Positions 7,605 to 15,464 of a DNA stretch of 64,000 nucleotides are shown here, in pieces (position 1 is the first letter of the stretch; each line of letters opens with the position of its first letter). The notes beneath the pieces were generated by a model, which did no database searches, was not told the DNA's origin, and saw only the letters and a list, made by a program, of their open reading frames with translations. A program made the position numbers and the translations under genes. Location of the stretch: positions 1,364,001 through 1,428,000 of the forward strand of contig NZ_CP007201.1 of assembly GCF_000568815.1 (NCBI RefSeq), read 5' to 3'. The DNA is from Sulfurospirillum multivorans DSM 12446 (lineage in GTDB: Bacteria; Campylobacterota; Campylobacteria; Campylobacterales; Sulfurospirillaceae).

Positions 7605-9320
7605 TCAGCTGTCTAATCCACTGTAGTATTTACGCTCTTTGGAGACAACAATCTCTTTTTGACGCTCTTTTTTCTGCATATCTTTTTCGACAAAAAGCGG
7701 TTTGCGCGTCACAGGATGAAGCCCTGTGTAGTACATCAACGTTGCATACGTTGAAGGGGTTGGCGTAAAGATTTGCGCTTGTTCGGGATTGATTTTGAGC
7801 ACATTGCTTGCAAACTGTTTGAGAGAGTGCATATGCTTCTCCTCACAGCCTGGATGCGCGGCGATAAGGTAGTAGGTGAGAAACTGTTTTTTGCCCGATT
7901 CACGAGAAAGCCGATCGAAGAGCGCTTTAAACTCAACCAACGACTCTTTACCCGGTTTTCCCATCAATGCTAAGATCTCATCATCAATGTGCTCAGGCGC
8001 GATCTTCATCTGCCCACTGAGATGATGCTCCACAATCTCTTTAAGATACTCATAGCCATAGGCTTTATCTTCACTGATCAGATCATACCGAATCCCTGAA
8101 GCGACAAACGCTTTTTTAATGCCTGGAAGGGAGCGTACTTTTCGAAGCAGATCAAGCTGTTTTTTGTGCGTTGGTTTAAGTGCTTTACAGAGCTTTGGAA
8201 ACATACAGCTCTTCTCTTCACAGGTGCCTTTGGTCACTTTCTTATGGCATTCATAGCCGTACATATTCGCCGTTGGTCCTCCAAGATCGGAGATGATGCC
8301 TTTAAAATCTTTATAAGTCGTAAAGTGTTTCGCCTCATTGAGAATAGAGTTTTCACTTCGACTTCGAATGGTTCTGCCTTGATGCACGCTGATCGCGCAA
8401 AAACTACATTCGCCATAGCAGCCTTGGTGCGTTGAGATGGAAAATTTGATCGTTTCAAGCGCTTTCACCGCACCCTCTTTTTTGTGGTACGGATGCACAT
8501 CGCGCATAAAGGGAAGCGCACTGACTTCGTCCATCTCTTCGGTAGTGAGGTAAAGCGCAGGTGGATTTTGGATGAGGTAGCGCGAATCGACTTTTTGACA
8601 GAGTCCTTTGGCGGAGATGGGGTCATTATTGTGGTAGAAAATGTCAAACATATCCATAAATTTGAGTTTATCATCAAGGCACTCTTGATGGCTCGGAAGC
8701 GCTAAAAAAGCCTCGTTTGGCTCTTTGGAAATGTAACATAACCCTTTTACATGTAAAGGCTCAATCTCCTTTTTTAGGGCATCGGCAAACTCGACAATGC
8801 TGTGATCTGACATGCCATAAAGGAGGTAATCGGCTTTGGCATCAAATAAAATGGGTTTGCGAAGTTTATTGCTCCAAAAATCATAGTGTGTGACACGTCG
8901 CAGACTGGCTTCAATGCCACCAAGCATAATAGGAACGGTCTCTTTAAAGTGTTGGCGGATGAGGTTGGTGTAGACCAAACTGGCACGGTCGGGGCGTTTG
9001 TTGTTAATGCCACCAGGTGTGTAGTCATCGCTGTTGCGAAACCGTTTTGTCGCCGTGTAGTTGGACACCATCGAGTCCACACTGCCGCCACTGACACCCC
9101 AAAAAAGCTTTGGTTCTCCAAGGCGTGCAATATCATCTTTACATGTAACATCAGGTTGCCCGATGATGCCGACTTTATACCCCGCCTTTTCTAACACACG
9201 ACCTACAACCGAAACGCCCATATAGGGACTATCAATATAGGCATCGGAGGTGATCAAAATGATGTCGAGTTGTTGCCAACCTCGATCCATCATCTCTTCG
9301 TGTGTGGTGGGTAAAAACAT
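7605..9320 (-). CDS. ygiQ: YgiQ-family radical SAM protein
   Basis: A 571-residue radical SAM protein of the YgiQ (UPF0313) family. Its N-terminal domain resembles a B12-binding fold (IDSPYMGVSVVGRVLEKAGYKVGIIGQPD). The [4Fe-4S]/SAM motif CYGECSFC has its cysteines at residues 301, 305 and 308, followed by GRTIRSRSENSIL. A second Cys group (CHKKVTKGTCEEKSC) and the C-terminal ITPTPST-like end are also family features. The reaction is unknown. Two palindrome copies lie inside the gene (8747 as Leu-His-Val, 9139 as Val-Thr-Cys). Minus strand, divergent from pgi. Confidence 0.92.
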   Translation of the reverse strand: MFLPTTHEEMMDRGWQQLDIILITSDAYIDSPYMGVSVVGRVLEKAGYKVGIIGQPDVTCKDDIARLGEPKLFWGVSGGSVDSMVSNYTATKRFRNSDDYTPGGINNKRPDRASLVYTNLIRQHFKETVPIMLGGIEASLRRVTHYDFWSNKLRKPILFDAKADYLLYGMSDHSIVEFADALKKEIEPLHVKGLCYISKEPNEAFLALPSHQECLDDKLKFMDMFDIFYHNNDPISAKGLCQKVDSRYLIQNPPALYLTTEEMDEVSALPFMRDVHPYHKKEGAVKALETIKFSISTHQGCYGECSFCAISVHQGRTIRSRSENSILNEAKHFTTYKDFKGIISDLGGPTANMYGYECHKKVTKGTCEEKSCMFPKLCKALKPTHKKQLDLLRKVRSLPGIKKAFVASGIRYDLISEDKAYGYEYLKEIVEHHLSGQMKIAPEHIDDEILALMGKPGKESLVEFKALFDRLSRESGKKQFLTYYLIAAHPGCEEKHMHSLKQFASNVLKINPEQAQIFTPTPSTYATLMYYTGLHPVTRKPLFVEKDMQKKERQKEIVVSKERKYYSGLDS

Positions 9321-9432
9321 GCTTTTCCTCTGTGCTTAATATAGGTATTAATATACCACAACGCCTCTATGTTTTGGCTTTTTTAAGATTGTTAGTAGTA
9401 ATATCACACCAATTATCATTTGGAGGATACGT

Positions 9433-10698
9433 TTGAAAAATTCACTCTATTTTAATATTAAAGTAGAAGAGGGCATCTTTGAAAAAATCGTGGCTGAACA
9501 GGACACCATTGGCTATTACGCCTTGCCCGATCAAGAGATTACCGATCTTGTAAATTACCTAGAAGAGTTTAAATCTAAAAATGATTACGATGCGATCAAA
9601 GATATCGCTATTATCGGTATCGGGGGAAGTTCATTAGGGCCTAAAGCGATTTTTAGAGCACTTCAAGGTATTCGTGATTTCGACAAACGATTGCACCTTT
9701 TTGAGAGTACTGATCCTGCGTCTATTCGCTCCACGCTCAATAAACTGGACATCAAAAACACTCACTTTTTTGTCATCAGTAAATCAGGTTCAACGATCGA
9801 GACCATTTCGGTTTACAAATACATTCTTTCCTTGTTAAAAGCCAAAGAGATTTCCCTCGATTATCGCTTCACCTTTGTCACCGATAGTGGCTCAAAACTC
9901 GAAGCCCATGCCAAAACATTGAACTCATTTATTTTACATATTCCTCTCAATGTCGGCGGACGTTTTTCCGTTTTAAGTGCCGCAGGTCTTGCACCATTGC
10001 TTTTGGTGGGTGTGGATATTCAACGCTTACTAGATGGTGCCAAAGCGATTAAAAAAAGCTTCTTTGAAGATGGTTACATCAAAGAGACACTGTTGAAAAA
10101 AGCGACCTACTACGCTAAAAATTCGATGCACTACAACATCAACACCCTTTTTGCGTACTCCGAGAGTTTGGACAGTTTTACCGACTGGTATGTGCAACTT
10201 TGGGGAGAGAGTTTGGGTAAAAAACAAAAACACAGCAGCTTTAACGTGGGTCTTACCCCTGTTGGGCTTATTGGCCCCAAAGATCAACACTCTTTTTTAC
10301 AGCTCATTGTTGAAGGGCTTCGCGATAAAAGTGTGACCGTGCTTAAAATCGAAAACTTTGATGACAAAATCAAGATTCCTTCCATTACACTCAAAGAGCT
10401 TGAGAGCTTGGATTTGATGAATGGTATTGCGTTTTGTGACCTCATTAACATGCAAGCTGATTCAACGATTGAGGCACTTTTGGATAAAAAAGATATTCCA
10501 ATCGACACCATTACCCTTCAACACATTGATGAAGCAAACATTGGAAAGTTAATTTTCTACTATGAGCTTTTAACCTCGCTTGTTGGTCAAATGATGAATG
10601 TCAATACCTACGATCAACCCGGTGTTGAGAGTGGTAAGAAGATATTGGAAGGTAAATTGATCGAAGAGAGAAAGAGTTTTCCTAAAAAAGGAAAATAA
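9433..10698 (+). CDS. pgi: Glucose-6-phosphate isomerase
   Basis: Converts glucose-6-phosphate and fructose-6-phosphate in glycolysis/gluconeogenesis. The TTG at 9433 follows TGGAGGATAC, a strong ribosome binding site; the product is 421 residues, the short PGI form of many bacteria. Seen: the sugar-phosphate segment IGIGGSSLGPKAIF, SKSGSTIET (SIS-domain phosphate loop), VGGRFSVLSAAGL, the catalytic-Glu region LWGESLGKK, and NTYDQPGVESGK near the C-terminus. It stands alone and ends at a strong shared hairpin with the convergent TerB-like gene. A mutarotase for the same substrate class is encoded 7 kb upstream. Confidence 0.94.
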   Translation: MKNSLYFNIKVEEGIFEKIVAEQDTIGYYALPDQEITDLVNYLEEFKSKNDYDAIKDIAIIGIGGSSLGPKAIFRALQGIRDFDKRLHLFESTDPASIRSTLNKLDIKNTHFFVISKSGSTIETISVYKYILSLLKAKEISLDYRFTFVTDSGSKLEAHAKTLNSFILHIPLNVGGRFSVLSAAGLAPLLLVGVDIQRLLDGAKAIKKSFFEDGYIKETLLKKATYYAKNSMHYNINTLFAYSESLDSFTDWYVQLWGESLGKKQKHSSFNVGLTPVGLIGPKDQHSFLQLIVEGLRDKSVTVLKIENFDDKIKIPSITLKELESLDLMNGIAFCDLINMQADSTIEALLDKKDIPIDTITLQHIDEANIGKLIFYYELLTSLVGQMMNVNTYDQPGVESGKKILEGKLIEERKSFPKKGK

Positions 10699-10711
10699 TA
10701 GTGCAAGTCCC

Positions 10712-10737
10712 GTGTAAACGCCCAAAGGCGTTTACAC
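10712..10737. terminator. Bidirectional hairpin between pgi and the TerB-like gene
   Basis: Perfect 11-bp stem GTGTAAACGCC / GGCGTTTACAC with loop CAAA, immediately adjacent to the stop codon of the convergent gene at 10738. Its position suits a terminator for both strands. Confidence 0.85.
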
Positions 10738-11136
10738 TTAATCTGCTGTAAAAACCATCGCTTGTTCGTATAGCGCTGAGCCCATTTTCCCCCACATCGA
10801 AAAAAGGTGCATCTCTCTTTCTGAAATGTTGAAAATATGTGCGATTTTATCCATTGTTTTATGCTCATAAATGCCAAATTTGTCATCAACATGCACCAAC
10901 ACCATTAACGCTAGAATGGTGATTTTTCGGCTTTGCATCGATCTAAAGGTCTCCAACGTCTCTTCTAAATTGAAGGATTCTAAATTAATTTCCATATTTT
11001 CAATGCCCATCTCGGTACAGTATTCATCGACCAATTCGCGCTCTTTGAGCCCATATTCCCCATCGAGTTTCGCAACATACTGTGCGAGTTGTAAAAAAGC
11101 AAATTTTTCTTCAGCTTTTAGTTTCATAAGTAACAA
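10738..11136 (-). CDS. TerB-like (tellurite-resistance fold) small helical protein
   Basis: A 132-residue all-helical protein resembling the TerB/DjlA N-terminal fold: LQLAQYVAKLDGEYGLKERELVDEYCTEMGI, then a second pseudo-repeat LVHVDDKFGIYEHKTMDKIAHIF, each with acidic residues in the inter-helix turn (D-x-x-[YF]-G) that in TerB bind metal. The TTG at 11136 is favoured because AAAGGAG sits six bases upstream; an ATG three codons on is the alternative. It is divergent from the TetR gene. Function is unknown. I rate the fold assignment as probable, the role as open. Confidence 0.6.
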   Translation of the reverse strand: MLLMKLKAEEKFAFLQLAQYVAKLDGEYGLKERELVDEYCTEMGIENMEINLESFNLEETLETFRSMQSRKITILALMVLVHVDDKFGIYEHKTMDKIAHIFNISEREMHLFSMWGKMGSALYEQAMVFTAD

Positions 11137-11183
11137 TTCGTACTCCTTTGAGATTCAATCAGAGAAATTATAGTCAAACATTT

Positions 11184-11193
11184 TAAATGAATA
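11184..11193. promoter_or_regulatory. Half-site TAAATGAATA shared with the hydA promoter
   Basis: The ten bases TAAATGAATA lie 52 bases upstream of the TetR start and are repeated exactly at 14199-14208 upstream of hydA, where they open a full inverted repeat. Here the right arm is degenerate (TTAAT). It could be a weak autoregulatory site for the TetR protein; chance identity in AT-rich DNA is the alternative. Confidence 0.3.
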
Positions 11194-11244
11194 TTAATAA
11201 AGATGGTAAAATAAGCAAAACGACACTTTGGAAGGATCACACAC

Positions 11245-11829
11245 GTGGATAAAAAATTACGCAAAAGTGAAAAGATTTTAGATGCGGCGTTAATGCTCTT
11301 TTCAACACGAGGTTTTTATGCCACAACGATTCCCGACATCGCCAAAGCAATGGGCATGAGTGTGGGGAATATGTATAACTATTTTTCCTCCAAAGAGATG
11401 CTTGCCAAAGAGATCATCAAATACTCTTCCGATATTTTAGGCGCTGAGATCCGCCTCGTTAATGAAGAAGAGGGAAACGCGAAGGAGAAGATTCGAAAGA
11501 TTGTGGCACTCTATTTTGAGATGGCTTCTTCAAAACCACAACACATCAACTACTTTTTACGTGTCTACCTTGCCAATAGGGAAGTCTTCAAAGAGGGATG
11601 CGAAGGGATGCTGTGCGTCTCATCGTTTGTGACCGAACTGATGATCTTTTTTGAAGAGGGAGTGGCGCGTGGGGAACTTCGCAATCAAGATTTTTTCTCT
11701 GCATTTGGGCTGTTTATGGGCTATTTGGGTGGGTTTGTTTTTTTAAGTGGGGAAGGTGTTTTGGAAAAAGATCTTAACCATTATGTCGATGAGATTGCGC
11801 TCAATATCTACAACGCGCTCAAACACTAA
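11245..11829 (+). CDS. TetR/AcrR-family regulator, first gene of a hydrogenase operon
   Basis: A 194-residue repressor-type protein. The N-terminal helix-turn-helix is clear (KILDAALMLFSTRGFYATTI followed by DIAKAMGMSVGNMYNYFSSK). The C-terminal ligand domain begins at about residue 60 and contains three cysteines or so (EGCEGMLCVSSF), which could serve redox or metal sensing. GTG start at 11245 after GAAGGATC. Its stop overlaps the ATG of the hydrogenase small subunit by one base, so the regulator and hydrogenase are made together. Its likely targets are its own operon and the hydABC operon downstream, where a TetR-style palindrome is seen at 14203-14216. Confidence 0.9.
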   Translation: MDKKLRKSEKILDAALMLFSTRGFYATTIPDIAKAMGMSVGNMYNYFSSKEMLAKEIIKYSSDILGAEIRLVNEEEGNAKEKIRKIVALYFEMASSKPQHINYFLRVYLANREVFKEGCEGMLCVSSFVTELMIFFEEGVARGELRNQDFFSAFGLFMGYLGGFVFLSGEGVLEKDLNHYVDEIALNIYNALKH

Positions 11830-12719
11830 TGTCTCAAAAATCCACTATTATCTGGCTTCAAGGTCTTACATGTAATGGTAACAGCCACTCCTTTTTTAAC
11901 TACCCACAGATGCCAAGTTTCGCCGCTTCCTTTGAAATGCTGTATCATCCGCTTTTATGCGGTGCAGAGGATTTTCTAAGCTTCCTTAAGAGCGATACAA
12001 AGTTTGATTTTTTGATATTAGAGGGTGCTTTGAGCCACGATGAGAGGCTTATTGAGCGCTTTGGGATTCCGTTTCATGAAATCCTCGACACTCTTGCCTC
12101 TCGTGCCACGCATATCATCTGCGCAGGTAGTTGTGCGAGTTTTGGCGGTGTTTTTAGACTACGTGATCCACAAAAGATTACAGGCGCACTGTTTAGCGGT
12201 AAAGAAAAAGGCGGTTATTGGCTGGAGAAAAACAATGTCATTAACATCTCCGGCTGTCCCGTACATCCACGCTGGTTGGTGGAGACACTTTTAGCGTTGC
12301 ATGTGGGTGAAAAAGTACTTCTAGATGGCTTCTTGCGCCCCAAAGAGGTCTTCTCTTATCTTGCCCATCATGGGTGTTTGCGCAACGAATATTTTGAATG
12401 GAAGGTCGATAGCAAACAGCTTGGAGAGAGAGAAGGGTGTTTGTTTTACGAACACGGCTGTTTGGGGCCAATGAGCCATGCCAATTGCAATAAGATTTTA
12501 TGGAATGGGGTGAGCTCCAAAACAAGAGCAGGTTCGCCCTGTTTAGGGTGTACAGAGTTTGACTTTCCTAGAGTTGCATTGTATGAAACCCAAAAAAATA
12601 TGTCTTTGCCTCAAACGCCTTTTGGCATCTCAAAGCGTGCGTATTACAGCCTTGCAGGTGTGGCAAAAAGTTTTAAAATCGAGAGACTTGAAAAGAAGCT
12701 GATAGATGAAGATAACTAA
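11829..12719 (+). CDS. Signal-less [NiFe] hydrogenase small subunit (HupS/HupU-like)
   Basis: A 296-residue electron-transfer subunit with three FeS-cluster regions and no Tat signal, so cytoplasmic. Cluster ligands seen: LTCNGNSHS, CAGSCASFGG and ISGCPVHP for the proximal cluster; GCLFYEHGCLGPMSHANC and SPCLGC for the others. The usual proximal CxxC is CNGN here, with Asn replacing the second Cys; as I recall cyanobacterial-type HupS has the same change. The C-terminus lacks a membrane anchor. The ATG overlaps the TetR stop, and the large subunit starts 14 bases before its end. This points to group 2-like uptake or H2-sensing enzymes rather than a respiratory one. One TTACATGTAA copy (11866) encodes the Thr-Cys of the first cluster motif. 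Confidence 0.87.
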   Translation: MSQKSTIIWLQGLTCNGNSHSFFNYPQMPSFAASFEMLYHPLLCGAEDFLSFLKSDTKFDFLILEGALSHDERLIERFGIPFHEILDTLASRATHIICAGSCASFGGVFRLRDPQKITGALFSGKEKGGYWLEKNNVINISGCPVHPRWLVETLLALHVGEKVLLDGFLRPKEVFSYLAHHGCLRNEYFEWKVDSKQLGEREGCLFYEHGCLGPMSHANCNKILWNGVSSKTRAGSPCLGCTEFDFPRVALYETQKNMSLPQTPFGISKRAYYSLAGVAKSFKIERLEKKLIDEDN

Positions 12720-14049
12720 AGAGATTATACAGCGCATAGAGGGCGAAGCGACCTTGGAGTTGGAGTGGGAAGAGCAGAGAGTCAGCTTTGCTCGCATTAA
12801 ATTTTTTAATTACCGTGGCATTGAAGAGATTTTGCAAAAGCGCCCTATTTTAGATGCGTTGGCTTTAACGCCCAGAGTGTGTGGTATCTGTTCTCATTCG
12901 CACGCCATCGCCTCTGTACATGCCATTGAAGCGTGTTATAAAAATGCAGGCGAGCGTTTACATGTAAGCCAAAAAGCCAAAGATATTCGTGAAATCGCCC
13001 TCAATGCTGAGAAGATTCACAACCACATCAAATGGTATTTTTTCACTATTTTACCAGAGCTTAAACGCGTTTCTAACCCAACCTATCACGGCAATGCTTT
13101 TAAAGAGAAGCAGTGGTTCCACGCACAAAATGCGATTATGGAGACGCTTAAAATGAGTGCTCATTTTACAGGGCAGTGGCCGCATGGCTCGTTTGTGATG
13201 GCAGGAGGCGTGACGTGTGATCCCCTTAAAAGTGATGTTCTCAGTGCACTTGGCTGTTTAGATGCGGTGATTGCTTTTTGCGAAGAGCATTTTTACGGGA
13301 TGCGTTTGGAAGAGTTATTGGAGTTTGATTCTGCCTTGCAGGTGATGTCGGCACCTTCAGCGCTCTCTCACGGCATTGATGAGATGCTCAAACACGGTTT
13401 TGATCGTTTAGGACGTAGTTTTGATCGCTTTTTAGCGTTAGGTGAGTCTTACATGTACGAAGGAAGTCTCAAAGCCTCCAAAACAACCGTACTGAGTGCG
13501 GATGTCAAATACGTACATGAGAGTTTGGAACACACTTTTTTTGAAGACAAACACAAAGGCTATACCTATTCCAAAAGTGCGATGTACAAAAAGAGTTTTT
13601 GTGAAGTAGGCCCAATGGCACGTTTAATGGTGGCAAAAGAGCCGCTGATGCGTGATTTTCACCGCAGATTTAAAGACGCATCACTCACACGCGTGGTGGC
13701 ACGTGCCGTTGAATGTGCCCATTTGCTCTGGCGCACCAAGCATCTTTTAGAGCGTTTAAACCTCAAAGAGCCCTCTTTTATTCCACCCAAAAAAGAGATT
13801 CACAGTTTAAGTGGCGAGGGAATGGGCGTGGTCGAAGCACCACGTGGATCACTCATCCATCATGTAAAAGTGCATCAAGGGATGATTCAATCGTATGATA
13901 TTATCACGCCAACGGTTTGGAATTTAGGTAACGGTGATAAGCAAAATCCATCCACGGCACAAAAAGCACTTATTGGTCTACATTCGTTTACCAAAGCCGA
14001 CTTTATCCTCAAAAGTTTTGACGTTTGTTCGGTCTGTACCACCCAATAG
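12706..14049 (+). CDS. [NiFe] hydrogenase large subunit without cleavable C-terminus
   Basis: A 447-residue catalytic subunit. The N-terminal nickel motif RVCGICSHSH is intact (Cys59, Cys62). The C-terminal motif is FDVCSVCTTQ and the protein stops there: the two Cys (441, 444) remain, but the Pro of DPC is Val, the final His is Gln, and no tail follows for a maturation protease to remove. In known H2-sensing hydrogenases the large subunit likewise lacks the tail. It is translationally coupled to the small subunit (14-base overlap). No PAS-type kinase of the HupT/HoxJ kind is nearby; the operon partner is a TetR regulator. It could be a sensor, or a cytoplasmic uptake enzyme assembled without proteolysis. 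Confidence 0.88.
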   Translation: MKITKEIIQRIEGEATLELEWEEQRVSFARIKFFNYRGIEEILQKRPILDALALTPRVCGICSHSHAIASVHAIEACYKNAGERLHVSQKAKDIREIALNAEKIHNHIKWYFFTILPELKRVSNPTYHGNAFKEKQWFHAQNAIMETLKMSAHFTGQWPHGSFVMAGGVTCDPLKSDVLSALGCLDAVIAFCEEHFYGMRLEELLEFDSALQVMSAPSALSHGIDEMLKHGFDRLGRSFDRFLALGESYMYEGSLKASKTTVLSADVKYVHESLEHTFFEDKHKGYTYSKSAMYKKSFCEVGPMARLMVAKEPLMRDFHRRFKDASLTRVVARAVECAHLLWRTKHLLERLNLKEPSFIPPKKEIHSLSGEGMGVVEAPRGSLIHHVKVHQGMIQSYDIITPTVWNLGNGDKQNPSTAQKALIGLHSFTKADFILKSFDVCSVCTTQ

Positions 14050-14198
14050 CAAGATGGTTCCATGTGTGACAATTTAGCCATTTTTAATACAATACACTTT
14101 TTATCTTCTTTTTTTGTTACCTTTCTACTCCGTTGATTTAAAATCTCCTGAATAATGTGCCTTACTAGCATAATATGAAATATTTTTTGATTTAATAC

Positions 14199-14218
14199 TA
14201 AATGAATACTCATTCAGG
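14199..14218. promoter_or_regulatory. Candidate TetR-type operator in the hydA promoter region
   Basis: Inverted repeat TGAAT-ACTC-ATTCA at 14203-14216, 76 bases upstream of the hydA start, in a 242-base gap that otherwise shows AT-rich promoter-like DNA (TTTAATACTAAA just before the repeat). The arms resemble TGAATGA..TCATTCA operators bound by several TetR/AcrR proteins. The TetR gene two genes upstream shares TAAATGAATA in its own promoter. Confidence 0.45.
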
Positions 14219-14291
14219 TAAAGAAAATTTGTCTATTATCTGAATGATACCTTAATGTTTTGATCTTGGAAAATTTACACAGGAGAAATTT

Positions 14292-15449
14292 ATGGAACAC
14301 GCGAAACTGTACGAAAGGCTTGCTGAGAGACTGAGCAATCTTGAGAAGTTCCCCCGTATTAAGGAGGAAAAATCTATTGCGGCACTGATGGAAGAACATG
14401 GCATCAACCGTAGAGATTTTATGAAGTGGGCAGCAGGCGTTACTGCTATGTTGTCGTTACCTTCAACATTTACACCATTGATGGCACAAGCGGCTGAATT
14501 GACGGATCGTTTGCCAGTTATTTGGTTGCATATGGCTGAGTGTACGGGCTGTAGTGAGAGTTTGCTTAGAACGGATGCTCCTACCATTGATAGTTTGATT
14601 TTTGATCACATTTCACTCGAGTACCATGAGACATTGATGGTCGCCTGTGGATGGCAAGCAGAGCACAATTTAGAGAGTGCGATTGAGAAATACAAGGGCA
14701 AATATATTTTAATGGTTGAAGGTGGTATTCCTGCGGGCAGTAGTGAATTCTTCTTAACCGTTGGACCTCATGGTCAAACAGGACAAGCAAGCGCTAAAAA
14801 AGCTTCTGAATCAGCGGCAGCTATTTTTGCCATTGGCTCCTGTTCAAGTTTTGGTGGTATCCAAGCGGCTCATCCAAACCCAACCAATGCACAACCACTG
14901 AGCAAAATTACCAATAAACCCGTTATTAACGTTCCAGGTTGTCCTCCAAGTGAGAAAAATATCGTCGGTAACGTGCTTCATTACATTCTTTTTGGCACAC
15001 TTCCAGCACTCGATGCGTATAACCGTCCAAAATGGGCTTACGGTCTTAGAATTCATGATCTTTGCGAAAGACGCGGTCACTTTGACGCGGGCGAATTCGT
15101 TCAAGAATTCGGTGATGCCGGTGCTAAAAAAGGCTTCTGTCTTTATAAAGTGGGTTGTAAAGGCCCTTATACGTTTAACAACTGTTCACGTGAGAGATTT
15201 AACCAACATACTTCTTGGCCCGTTCAAGCAGGTCATGGCTGTATCGGTTGTTCCGAACCAGGATTTTGGGATAACATGGGACCATTTGAAGAACCTCTAG
15301 GGGATAGACTCTATCATACCGTTTATGGTGAAGGTGCTGATAAAACTGCTGATAAAGTAGGCGTAGCGCTTTTGACAGTAACTGCGGTAGGTATTGCGGC
15401 TCATGCGGCGATTGCTGCGGTTAAGGGCAGTGGAAAAACTGAAGAATAA
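14292..15449 (+). CDS. hydA: Periplasmic membrane-bound [NiFe] uptake hydrogenase, small subunit
   Basis: A 385-residue electron-transfer subunit that passes electrons from H2 through three FeS clusters to cytochrome b (HydC). A long n-region ends in the Tat motif RRDFMK (Arg40-Arg41), followed by a hydrophobic stretch and a probable cleavage site after MAQA. Cluster ligands: ECTGCSES, IGSCSSFGG and VPGCPPSE (proximal), then HDLCERRGHF, GFCLYKVGCKGPYTFNNC and GHGCIGCSEPGFW. The extra cysteines of oxygen-tolerant enzymes next to the proximal cluster are absent, so it should be oxygen-sensitive. A C-terminal hydrophobic helix (about 355-376) anchors it. AGGAG precedes the ATG. First gene of hydABCDE. 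Confidence 0.95.
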   Translation: MEHAKLYERLAERLSNLEKFPRIKEEKSIAALMEEHGINRRDFMKWAAGVTAMLSLPSTFTPLMAQAAELTDRLPVIWLHMAECTGCSESLLRTDAPTIDSLIFDHISLEYHETLMVACGWQAEHNLESAIEKYKGKYILMVEGGIPAGSSEFFLTVGPHGQTGQASAKKASESAAAIFAIGSCSSFGGIQAAHPNPTNAQPLSKITNKPVINVPGCPPSEKNIVGNVLHYILFGTLPALDAYNRPKWAYGLRIHDLCERRGHFDAGEFVQEFGDAGAKKGFCLYKVGCKGPYTFNNCSRERFNQHTSWPVQAGHGCIGCSEPGFWDNMGPFEEPLGDRLYHTVYGEGADKTADKVGVALLTVTAVGIAAHAAIAAVKGSGKTEE

Positions 15450-15464
15450 GAGAAGGATAAGTAA

